From: Actinomyces sp. oral taxon 171 str. F0337
Lineage (GTDB): Bacteria; Actinomycetota; Actinomycetes; Actinomycetales; Actinomycetaceae
Reading direction: 5' to 3'
Assembly (NCBI RefSeq): GCF_005696555.1
Contig: NZ_CP040005.1
Location: forward strand, 2,170,001-2,234,000
Length of the DNA: 64,000 nucleotides
Shown piece by piece: positions 28,087 through 35,346 of the stretch. The position numbers and the translations under genes are program-made. How positions within the stretch are numbered: position 1 is the first letter of the stretch; each line of letters opens with the position of its first letter. The notes beneath the pieces are model-generated. The model did no database searches. It was not told the origin of the DNA and saw only the letters and a program-made list of their open reading frames with translations.

Positions 28087-31005
28087 TCAGATCTTGGTCA
28101 CGGGGGCGTAGCGCAGGATGAGGCGCTTGGTGGCGGGGGCGCCGTCGATGACGAACTCGACGCGGGCGGTCAGGGATCGCCCCTTGCCCTCCAGGCCGAC
28201 GACAGTACCCACCCCGTAGGAGTCGTGGCGCACCTGGTCGCCGGTCCTCAGCCCGGCGACGGCTGCGGGCAGGTCCTCCGAGGCGGCGCCGGCCGATGAG
28301 GGGGCGCTCTGCTTCCCGCGGGCCTCGAGGCGGGCGGAGGCGCGCTTGGCGGCCCGGTCCTGGGCGGTCTCCACGCGCCCCAGCTTGCCCGAGCGCTTGG
28401 TGCCTGCGCCCACGGGTGGGGCGAAATCATCGTCGTCGGAGTAGGTGCTCTGTCGAGAGGCGCCCGAGCGCCGCCCGCCCGAGCCGAAGCCGCCCTCGCC
28501 CCAGCTGCTACCCCAGCCGGTGCCGCCGCCGCGCAGCGCCTCCATGGAGGAGGCCAGACGCTTCCAGTCGATGGTCTCGTCCGGCACGTCGTCGAGGAAG
28601 CGGGAGGCGGGCATGGCGTTGGCGGCGCCCCAGGCCGAGCGCACGGCGGCGCGGGTGAGGTAGAGGCGCTCGCGGGCTCGGGTCAGGGCCACGTAGGCCA
28701 GGCGGCGCTCCTCGGCGAGCTCGGTCTCCTCGGCCAGGGAGCGGGTGTGGGGGAAGGTGCCGTCCTCCATACCGGTGACGAAGACGACCGGGAACTCCAG
28801 GCCCTTGGCGGTGTGGACGGTCATGAGGGTGATCTGGCCCTGTTCCTCGGCCTGTCGGGCGTCCTCGTCCTCCAGGTCGGCGCTGGGCGGGAGCTGGTCG
28901 GAGTCGGCCACGAGCGAGACGCGTTCGAGGAAGTCGGCCAGGGTTCCGTCTGGGTTGGCGGCCTGGAAGTCGCTGGCCACCGAGTGGAGCTCGGCAAGGT
29001 TCTCCACGCGGGTGGCGTCCTGGGGGTCGTCACTGGCGCGCAGCTCGGCGAGATAGCCCGAGGCGTCCAGGGCGGAGTCGAGGACATCGGCGACGCCGTC
29101 ACCGGCAGTGACCATGTGGCGCAGGGTGGTGAGCAGCTCGTGGAAGCCGCGCACCTGGTTGCGGGCGCGGGTGGTCAGGCCCTCGACCTCGGGCGGCTCG
29201 CTCGTCCCGATGCTGGAGGGGGCCTGCCCGTCGGCACCCTCGGTCCCGTCAGGCTCGTTGGCCTGGTCCTCGCGGGGGGCTCCGGCGGCGTCAGCGACGG
29301 CCTGCCCGAAGGAGACGGCGTAGCGGGCGGCGTGCTCGGCCAGGGCACCCTCGGCCTTGTCCCCCAGGCCGCGTTTGGGGACGTTGAGGATACGGCGCAG
29401 GTTGACGTCGTCGTCGGGGTTGTCGACGGCACGCAGGTAGGCGATGGCGTCCTTGATCTCGCGGCGGTCGTAGAAGCGGGTGCCGCCGATGACCTTGTAG
29501 GGCTGGCCGGCGCGCATGAAGGCCTCTTCGAGGGCGCGGGACTGGGCGTTGGTGCGGTAGAAGACGGCGACGTCGCGGGGGCGCACGCCGTGCTCGTCGG
29601 CCAGGCGGTCGACCTCCTGGCTGATCCAGCGGGCCTCGTCGTGCTCGGAGTCGGCGACGTAGCCGGTGATGGGGGCGCCGTCGCCGGCGGCGGTCCACAG
29701 GTTCTTCTCGCGCCGGCCGCTGTTGCGGGAGATGACGGCATTGGCGGCCGAGAGGATGTTCTGGGTGGAGCGGTAGTTCTGCTCCAGCAGGATGGTGCGC
29801 GCCGCCGGGTAGTCCTCCTCGAACTCCTCGATGTTGCGGATGGTGGCGCCGCGGAAGGCGTAGATGGACTGGTCGGAGTCGCCGACGACGGTGAGCTCGC
29901 CCGGGGGCAGGGCCGAGCCCGCCCCGGAGGTGCCGGGGCCGCCGACGAGCTCGCGCACGAGGACGTACTGGGCGTGGTTGGTGTCCTGGTACTCGTCGAC
30001 CAGGATGTGGCGGAAGCGGCGCCGGTACATCTCGGCCACGGCCGGCCGGGTCTGGAGCAGGGCGACGGTGCGCATGATGATGTCGTCGAAGTCCAGGGCG
30101 TTGGCGGCGCTCAGGCGCTCGGCGTAGGCGCGGTAGACCTCGGCGAGGTGACACTCGAGGGGGTTGGAGGTGACGGCGCGCTCGGCGAACTGGGCCGGGG
30201 TGATGAGCTCGTTCTTGAGGTCGGAGATGCGGTGGGCGAAGGTCTTGGGGGTGAAGCGCTTGGGGTCGATGCCCAGCTCGCGCACGATGAGGGTGATGAG
30301 GCGGGTGGAGTCTGCGGCGTCGTAGATGGAGAAGGTGGAGCGCAGGCCGGCGGCCTCGTGCTCGCGGCGCAGGATCCGCACGCAGGCGGAGTGGAAGGTG
30401 GAGACCCACATGCGCTCGCCGGCGGGCCCGACCAGGGCGGTGACGCGTTCGCGCATCTCGGCGGCGGCCTTGTTGGTGAAGGTGATGGCCAGGATCTCTC
30501 CGGGGCGGGCGCGGCCGGTGGCGATGAGGCGGGCGATGCGGTGGGTCAGGACCCGGGTCTTGCCCGAGCCCGCGCCGGCGATGATGAGCAGGGGGGCGCC
30601 GGCGTGGGTGACGGCGGCCTCCTGGGCGGGGTTGAGGCCGGAGAGCAGCTCGGCCGGGTCTGAAACCGTCACCCCCCAGGCAGGGCCGGAGGGCTGGCCC
30701 AACGGCGCGGCGCCGTCGGCTCGGGCGCGGGCCGCGACGGCATTGGCCTGGGCGCGGGCGACCAGGGCGGAGACCTCGTCCTGGCGCTCCTGCCAGGTGG
30801 GGGCTGCGGCGGACTCGTCCTCGAGCGGTGGGGCGTCCTCGGGGCCCCAGTCCTCCTCCGGGGCCTCGACGTCGGCCCAGGAGTCGTCGTCGAAGGAGCC
30901 TGCGGCGGGAACGAGGGCGGGCAGCGCGGCCTCGGGCGGCGGCGTGGCCGCACCGCCGGAGCCGGGCATGGGCAGGGCGCCAAAGAGGGAGTTCATCGCG
31001 TTCAT
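28087..31005 (-). CDS. pcrA: ATP-dependent DNA helicase PcrA/UvrD
   Basis: 972 residues from the ATG at 31005; an in-frame extension reaches 31038, and M4 is also possible. Superfamily 1A 3'-5' helicase for repair and replication-fork processing. Motifs in order: Walker A AGAGSGKTRVL (about 142), TFTNKAAAEMR, VDEYQDTN (about 335), GDSDQSIYAFRGA, QNYRSTQNIL, TVHTAKGLEFPVVF (about 728) and VALTRARERL. The PcrA-type C-terminus RHDSYGVGTVVG ... RYAPVTKI is a Tudor-like RNA polymerase-binding domain. The N-terminal 110 residues before LNPAQEAAV are acidic and low complexity. It marks the left edge of the accessory block. Confidence 0.95.
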   Translation of the reverse strand: MNAMNSLFGALPMPGSGGAATPPPEAALPALVPAAGSFDDDSWADVEAPEEDWGPEDAPPLEDESAAAPTWQERQDEVSALVARAQANAVAARARADGAAPLGQPSGPAWGVTVSDPAELLSGLNPAQEAAVTHAGAPLLIIAGAGSGKTRVLTHRIARLIATGRARPGEILAITFTNKAAAEMRERVTALVGPAGERMWVSTFHSACVRILRREHEAAGLRSTFSIYDAADSTRLITLIVRELGIDPKRFTPKTFAHRISDLKNELITPAQFAERAVTSNPLECHLAEVYRAYAERLSAANALDFDDIIMRTVALLQTRPAVAEMYRRRFRHILVDEYQDTNHAQYVLVRELVGGPGTSGAGSALPPGELTVVGDSDQSIYAFRGATIRNIEEFEEDYPAARTILLEQNYRSTQNILSAANAVISRNSGRREKNLWTAAGDGAPITGYVADSEHDEARWISQEVDRLADEHGVRPRDVAVFYRTNAQSRALEEAFMRAGQPYKVIGGTRFYDRREIKDAIAYLRAVDNPDDDVNLRRILNVPKRGLGDKAEGALAEHAARYAVSFGQAVADAAGAPREDQANEPDGTEGADGQAPSSIGTSEPPEVEGLTTRARNQVRGFHELLTTLRHMVTAGDGVADVLDSALDASGYLAELRASDDPQDATRVENLAELHSVASDFQAANPDGTLADFLERVSLVADSDQLPPSADLEDEDARQAEEQGQITLMTVHTAKGLEFPVVFVTGMEDGTFPHTRSLAEETELAEERRLAYVALTRARERLYLTRAAVRSAWGAANAMPASRFLDDVPDETIDWKRLASSMEALRGGGTGWGSSWGEGGFGSGGRRSGASRQSTYSDDDDFAPPVGAGTKRSGKLGRVETAQDRAAKRASARLEARGKQSAPSSAGAASEDLPAAVAGLRTGDQVRHDSYGVGTVVGLEGKGRSLTARVEFVIDGAPATKRLILRYAPVTKI

Positions 31006-31037
31006 CGTGAGGCCAAGCCTAGGCCAGGGCACCGACA

Positions 31038-31290
31038 CGTTCCGCTCTTGACGAGCGCCGCCACACCCCGAATGCCGCCTCCTACCTGGAGGCCAGTGGG
31101 TACCGCGGTGGTGCGCGCTACGAGGAGGCCCCGGTGGTGACCAACCGGGGCGTCACCACCGCCTCGGGCATCCACACGATCCCCTTCACCGCAGAGATCA
31201 TGCGGATCACCGAAATTGCGGCCGACGCAGTGGCCAGCTCCGGGGAACAGGTCTTCCTCAACGGTCGGGGGGACTACACGGCACTCATGA
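31038..31290 (+). pseudogene. 5'-truncated DJ-1/PfpI family remnant
   Basis: The frame reads LDERRHTPNAASYLEASGY, then VVTNRGVTTASGIHTIPFTAEIM and a final ALM. This is the C-terminal third of a DJ-1/PfpI (type 1 glutamine amidotransferase-like) protein. The N-terminal part with the nucleophile elbow is missing: the frame meets a stop at 31020-31022, 15 bases outside the chosen pcrA start. No ribosome binding site or start is present. After about 31290 the frame runs into unrelated AT-rich DNA. It is debris of a deleted gene next to the accessory block. Confidence 0.7.
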
Positions 31291-31331
31291 CCATTAACTT
31301 GCGACGTTACGCAATGGGATTATCTCGACAC

Positions 31332-31760
31332 TCAAAGTGGCCGCGTTTCACTCAAAACAAGATGCTGAATGCGACGCTTGATGAGCCAAGCGCCGTCTGT
31401 CAGCACGAGGGTGTCAGTGTAACGATAGGAGCGATCCACAACAACGTCCTTACCATCCACCTCTTGCACCAAAATCGCTTTGCCATAGTGAACATCGATG
31501 GCGGAATCGCCATCAACAGTAATGACTTGCTGCCCATTGAGGTGATAAGCAGTTTTGATTTCCGAAATTGCCTTTTGAAATACTTCAATAAGCTTATCTC
31601 TACCGTCAAGTTCCACCATGACAGAACCATCCGAGTCGTAGACCTCGAAATGAACGTCGGAGGTGACGAGCTTAGCCTGCTCAAGCACATCGATCTCCAG
31701 GTTCGAGAAAAGATCTATGACTTCACGGATGGCCTCTTTGTGTTCCAGCAATGTCGACAT
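31332..31760 (-). CDS. NTF2-like (SnoaL-type) domain protein
   Basis: 142 residues from ATG 31760, preceded by GGGGGTG at a normal distance. The pattern REVIDLFSNLEIDVLEQ, DVHFEVYDSDG, AYHLNGQQVITVDGDSAIDVHYG and YTDTLVLTDGAWLIKRRIQH is that of the NTF2/SnoaL alpha+beta barrel, small enzymes or ligand-binding proteins. Base composition is far more AT-rich than neighbours, with many A/T-ending codons, so it is probably of foreign origin. Its role is unknown; the facing MDR oxidoreductase may belong to the same acquisition. Confidence 0.75.
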   Translation of the reverse strand: MSTLLEHKEAIREVIDLFSNLEIDVLEQAKLVTSDVHFEVYDSDGSVMVELDGRDKLIEVFQKAISEIKTAYHLNGQQVITVDGDSAIDVHYGKAILVQEVDGKDVVVDRSYRYTDTLVLTDGAWLIKRRIQHLVLSETRPL

Positions 31761-32119
31761 GTCACCCCCGCTTTCACGGTCGAATTCTTCTGCATGGCAC
31801 AACACAAGCATAAGAAACTAAACTCAACACTCACAACGATCTCGATAATTTGTGACGAGCACAACATTTCACAACCCATGAACACCACAAGTTCGATGAA
31901 CATTAGTTCACCAAACACTTCGACAACATCCACCCAGCGTCGGTCGTTGCAACACTCGAGATCAAGTAGTTTGTTACAGGTGCAAAAACATACATCGAGC
32001 ACTCAGGGACTCCCTCAACATCAAGACCTCCAAGCCCGCTTGGGCGAGCAGACGAGGAGAGCTCTCGACAGCGATGGATGTTGTCGCGAAGGCGGCCAGA
32101 AACACACCATTGCTCAATC
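31761..32119. other. AT-rich spacer between the NTF2-like and oxidoreductase genes
   Basis: I see no supported gene. Two related elements, AGTTCGATGAAC and AGTTCACCAAAC (about 31892-31918), the first with inverted GTTC/GAAC, could be regulator half-sites for the divergent NTF2-like gene. A frame spanning this region on the plus strand is only an accidental extension of the oxidoreductase frame. Confidence 0.35.
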
Positions 32120-32138
32120 TAGTACGATCATCGTATTA
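32120..32138. promoter_or_regulatory. Palindromic operator candidate upstream of the MDR oxidoreductase
   Basis: A 19-bp palindrome with eight of nine arm pairs matching; its core TACGATCATCGTA is perfect around a central C. It lies 70 bases before the oxidoreductase start. Length and symmetry fit MarR-family binding sites, and a MarR gene lies just downstream of the oxidoreductase. Confidence 0.55.
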
Positions 32139-32207
32139 TTCATTCGACGAAGTACTTCAGAGCAACGACCAGCCATCTCGCCGCCGAGCGAGCCCAAGGA
32201 GGTAACC

Positions 32208-33203
32208 ATGAAGCGAGCGATCGAGTACCGCAGATTCGGCGGACCAGAGGTTCTGGAGGAGGCCGAGCGCCCGGAGCAGGCGCCCGGCGAAGGAGAGGTA
32301 CGCGTCGCGGTGCGCGCCGTCGGACTCAACCCCCTCGACTTCAAGACCTTCCAGGGCGACCTGCGACGGCTTGAACGGGTTCAGCGCATCATTCACCCTC
32401 GACGCTGGTTCGAGGGCGCATCCGCTCGCTTCCCCAGGGGCGTGGCCCGAGATTTCGCAGGTGTCATTGACGCCGTCGGTGCGAACGTCACCGACCTCGC
32501 TGTGGGCGATGCCGTGCTGGGGACCTTGCGAAGCGCTCCTGGCCAGGCCGATACCCGCGGAGCACTCATCACCGAGCTGGTGGCACCCGCCGACGACGTC
32601 GTCAAGAAGCCGGCCCGACTGTCGTTCACGCAGGCAGCCTGCCTGGGTGTGGCCTCGCAAACCGCGTGCGGCGCATTCAGGCAGCTGAACCTGCACCAGG
32701 GCGATGTCATTGTCATCAGTGCCGCAGCAGGCGGCGTGGGGTCGATCGCCGCTCAGCTGGCCGTGAGCCGAGGCGCCACGGTCATCGGAATCGCCGGCGC
32801 CCGCAATCTGGACTACCTCCGCTCCTTGGGCGCTATTCCAGTCACATACGGTGAAAATCTGACAAACCGGGTTCGCGAAGCGGCTCCCTCGTCCGTCACC
32901 AAGCTCCTGGACTGCTACGGCGGCGGCTACGTACGACTTGGCCGCGATCTCGGGCTGACAGGCCGCTCCATTGGCACTCTGGTTCCTTCGCCCGCGGTGA
33001 TCCTCAAGGGCGTGCAGTTCACCGGCTCACGCCACAGCAGTGGACGCGGCGACCTCGAGGACGTGGCACAGCTGGTGGCGGACGACGCCATCAAGGTCGA
33101 ACTCGCCCGTACCTACTCCTTCACGCTGGAGCAGATTCGCGCCGCCTACACCGAGCTGGCGACGGGGCATGTCCGCGGCAAGCTCGTCGTCGATCTATCC
33201 TGA
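32208..33203 (+). CDS. MDR-superfamily NAD(P)-dependent oxidoreductase (quinone reductase-like)
   Basis: 331 residues from ATG 32208, preceded by AAGGAGG. The frame is open far upstream (to 31134), but only this start has a ribosome binding site. Zinc-free medium-chain dehydrogenase/reductase: GroES-like N-domain with GLNPLDFK and VARDFAGVIDAVG, Rossmann motif ISAAAGGVGSIAAQLA. The C-terminus has VRGKLVVDLS. Such enzymes reduce quinones or enones with NADPH. With the MarR gene 35 bases downstream and the palindrome upstream it forms a likely self-regulated stress-response unit. Confidence 0.88.
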   Translation: MKRAIEYRRFGGPEVLEEAERPEQAPGEGEVRVAVRAVGLNPLDFKTFQGDLRRLERVQRIIHPRRWFEGASARFPRGVARDFAGVIDAVGANVTDLAVGDAVLGTLRSAPGQADTRGALITELVAPADDVVKKPARLSFTQAACLGVASQTACGAFRQLNLHQGDVIVISAAAGGVGSIAAQLAVSRGATVIGIAGARNLDYLRSLGAIPVTYGENLTNRVREAAPSSVTKLLDCYGGGYVRLGRDLGLTGRSIGTLVPSPAVILKGVQFTGSRHSSGRGDLEDVAQLVADDAIKVELARTYSFTLEQIRAAYTELATGHVRGKLVVDLS

Positions 33204-33238
33204 CGCTCATCCACGTTCAGCCGGATCAGGAGAATCGC

Positions 33239-33703
33239 TTGAGCAGACGGATTCACGATCAGCGTCTCATTCAGGCGCTGCGCGCCATGAACAGCGAACT
33301 CACCGCCAGCAACCGTGCTGTTGCGGCCCAAACCGGGCTCAATGACAGCGATCTGGCGGTGCTCGACGTCCTGCACCGCAACGGGCCACAGACCCCCACT
33401 GCCCTCGCCCACCGAACCCGGATGGGGACAACAACGATGACGAGCGTGCTGCGGCGACTCGTCCGCGACGGATGGGTGGAGCGTCGCCCCAGTGAGACGG
33501 ACCTGCGATCCTTCACCATCCACGCAACAAGCGTTGATCGTCTTGCCGAGATATTCCTGCCCGCCAACCAGAAGCTGACTGCTCTGGTCGAGCACTGGCC
33601 GGACAGCCAGGTCGACCAGCTCATTGAGTTCCTGGAAAACGCCACCAAGGTGATCCACGAGTCGGCAGAACAGTTATCCTCCGCAGACGGCCGCGACTCC
33701 TGA
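33239..33703 (+). CDS. MarR-family transcriptional regulator
   Basis: 154 residues from TTG 33239, with AGGAGAA correctly spaced upstream. The winged helix-turn-helix runs LNDSDLAVLDVLHRNGPQTPTALAHRTRMG, TTTMTSVLRRLVRDGWVERRPSETD (recognition helix and wing), with dimerising helices at both ends. MarR proteins usually repress an adjacent oxidoreductase or efflux gene and release DNA on binding a phenolic or quinone-like ligand; the palindrome at 32120-32138 is the probable target. It probably forms an operon with the preceding oxidoreductase. Confidence 0.87.
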   Translation: MSRRIHDQRLIQALRAMNSELTASNRAVAAQTGLNDSDLAVLDVLHRNGPQTPTALAHRTRMGTTTMTSVLRRLVRDGWVERRPSETDLRSFTIHATSVDRLAEIFLPANQKLTALVEHWPDSQVDQLIEFLENATKVIHESAEQLSSADGRDS

Positions 33704-33736
33704 CCCCGGTCGTACACCCCTCCATGAACGGTGAGT

Positions 33737-34153
33737 TCACATCCGCTCAAGCTGCGACACCTCAGCTCGCCGAATACGAGTGAGCATCACGGTGCCATCA
33801 CAAGTACCCGCAGCAACCTGGATCGGCTCAGCCTCCAACACCGTCACTCCGGCAGCATAGACATCCTCAGCACCCCTCAGCACCGAGGACTTGAAGTAAG
33901 GATTCCTGACCGACTCGGCAACGACCAGGTCAATCTTTCTTCCAAAGATCCTCGTCAACTCATCCTGAAGTCCGAAGAAATCCGCGAATCGATCCTCCCG
34001 CCCCACCTGGAAGTCAACAAGAAAGTCAATGTCACTGGTATGGGGATCAAAATGATCGGTAAGCACTGATCCGAAGACACACAATCGAGCAACACCGAAC
34101 CGGGCGCACGCCTCCGACAGTTCCTTGGAATCGATCGCCACTTTCACCGCCAC
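33737..34153 (-). CDS. MntA-type minimal nucleotidyltransferase, orphan
   Basis: 138 residues. FGSVLTDHFDPHTSDIDFLVDF is the G-S-x(n)-D-x-D signature of DNA polymerase beta-like minimal nucleotidyltransferases; FGRKIDLVVAESVRNPYF follows. These usually pair with a HEPN (HepT) toxin that they AMPylate; no HEPN gene is next to it. After the normal domain end near residue 103 a tail of about 35 residues (EAEPIQVAAGTCDGTVMLT...) is encoded by DNA that is repeated near 40.2 kb, so the C-terminus may be the product of rearrangement. Confidence 0.75.
   Translation of the reverse strand: MAVKVAIDSKELSEACARFGVARLCVFGSVLTDHFDPHTSDIDFLVDFQVGREDRFADFFGLQDELTRIFGRKIDLVVAESVRNPYFKSSVLRGAEDVYAAGVTVLEAEPIQVAAGTCDGTVMLTRIRRAEVSQLERM
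33738..33814. repeat. Diverged 77-bp direct repeat, left copy
   Basis: Aligns without gaps to 40194-40270; I count 64 of 77 identical bases. On the minus strand this copy encodes the end of the nucleotidyltransferase, with TVMLTRIRRAEVSQLERM then stop; the right copy reads similarly but has a TGA inside. Confidence 0.75.
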
Positions 34154-34245
34154 AGAACTATTCTCTCAGAACCGCGGAACGATGACCAGAGAACCGACCA
34201 ATGCGGCAGGCGGCCCGGCCACCTTTGCCTCGTCTACCGAAGAAC

Positions 34246-34326
34246 CTACCGCACGGCGCGCAGGTAGCGGTCGCGGCCGGTGAGGTCCTGGCCGGTCTCG
34301 GCCTGCTTGAACCCGACCCCGAGCGC
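34246..34326 (-). pseudogene. prmC 3'-end stub (left copy of 80-bp direct repeat)
   Basis: Positions 34247-34326 match 40338-40417, the true 3' end of prmC, at 78 of 80 bases. On the minus strand it reads [23 protein letters not shown] and a TAG stop, differing from PrmC by one residue (Val for Ala). There is no upstream prmC sequence, so it is a 25-codon remnant. It marks the left boundary of the ManNAc island. Confidence 0.85.
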
Positions 34327-34470
34327 AGATCGTTATATGCAGTGCTGGACACCCGTCAGATAGACAACGCATCGCAGCTAGCACGAATTTTCTACCCCTT
34401 ACTTTAATCCGCCCCGACAACCGCCACTCCGAAGCAACTTGAGCGAACCACATCTATATAAACACCGGAA
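34327..34470. other. Spacer between prmC stub and GntR gene
   Basis: AT-richer sequence starting at the exact end of the 80-bp repeat, so it is the left end of the inserted segment. No gene, integrase fragment or strong hairpin is visible. Confidence 0.4.
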
Positions 34471-35157
34471 TCAGATGGCAAGCTCATACATGTCGCCGCG
34501 ATAAAGCGCTACGGTACGCTCAAGGTTTTGCCCACCTGCAACCTGGGCGGTGACAATTGTCTGCAGGCACGGCTCAGTGGTCGCTACCTCAAGTAGCTTC
34601 GCCTCACCCCCATCCGGAAGTCGGGATGACACAACAATACCTGTGCGCTCAATCTCAAGATGGTAGCGATGTTCAATCAACTCGTACAGAGACCCAGTAA
34701 GATCGCACCCGAGAATTCGAGGAAGTATAGCCGCATTAAGAGTAGCGACCTCGAATCCAATAGGAACCCCATCCCCCAGGCGCACGCGACGCACCTCAAC
34801 AACAAACCCTCCCTCACCAACAGCAAAGAAGTCACGCTCAGCCTCATCCAAGGGCGGCCGCAAAGCTGCCGAGATGAGTCGACTACTCGCCCGACGCCCC
34901 GAAGCCCGCAGCGCCTCCGTGAAGGAGGTAGACACACAAGCCACCTTGGTCACACGAGAACGCGCCACAAAGATGCCCTTCCCGGGAACCCCATAGAGCT
35001 GGCCGGCTTCCGCGAGCACCTGCAGAGCGCGCCGCACAGTCATCGTTGAGGCATCGAAGCGCCGAGCCAGCTCCTTCTCAGTGGGCAGGCGCGCCCCAGG
35101 ACCAGCCTCAGTCACCATCACCGCAATGGCCTCACGAATACGCTCGTACTTATGCAC
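34471..35157 (-). CDS. GntR-family (HutC/UTRA) repressor of the ManNAc operon
   Basis: 228 residues from GTG 35157, with GGAAAAG upstream. Winged helix-turn-helix: PTEKELARRFDASTMTVRRALQVLAE and GKGIFVA. The C-terminal UTRA ligand domain (about 75-225) includes the VRLGDGVPIGFEV core. In related operons these regulators bind phosphorylated amino sugars and release DNA. Transcribed away from the ROK-NanE operon, with palindromic ACCAT/ATGGT sites in the 189-base gap between them, so it is the likely local repressor. Confidence 0.87.
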   Translation of the reverse strand: MHKYERIREAIAVMVTEAGPGARLPTEKELARRFDASTMTVRRALQVLAEAGQLYGVPGKGIFVARSRVTKVACVSTSFTEALRASGRRASSRLISAALRPPLDEAERDFFAVGEGGFVVEVRRVRLGDGVPIGFEVATLNAAILPRILGCDLTGSLYELIEHRYHLEIERTGIVVSSRLPDGGEAKLLEVATTEPCLQTIVTAQVAGGQNLERTVALYRGDMYELAI

Positions 35158-35206
35158 GGCTTTTCCAATCTTTAATCAAACCGTTCCCATCCACCCGGCA
35201 CAGGTG

Positions 35207-35256
35207 TACCATCGGTAACAAACACCCTATGGTTAGGAATATTACCATATGGTGAT
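35207..35256. promoter_or_regulatory. Operator cluster for the GntR regulator
   Basis: Three related symmetric elements: TACCATCGGTA at 35207-35217, an ATGGT half-site near 35230, and ATTACCATATGGTGAT at 35241-35256 (perfect ACCATATGGT core). The same ACCAT/ATGGT half-site recurring between divergent regulator and operon is the usual layout for HutC-type control. Confidence 0.55.
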
Positions 35257-35346
35257 CTGACTGGGATCGTATCAGGCCCAGGCAGATGCGTGAGATCCCG
35301 GTCCCTGGACCTCGCGCGGAACTAGCTCAAAGGAGAGTGAGTTTTC

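Noticed and set aside
28747..30663. Long open frame antisense to pcrA
   Set aside because: Val/Gly/Asp-rich composition typical of antisense frames in high-GC DNA, and it runs opposite a clearly recognised helicase. The same applies to 5478-6845, 13535-14650, 42725-44284 and 54834-56171.
31134..33203. A single 689-codon plus-strand frame covering the DJ-1 remnant, the spacer and the oxidoreductase
   Set aside because: The middle third is the antisense of the NTF2-like gene and AT-rich spacer. The oxidoreductase has its own AAGGAGG and ATG at 32208.
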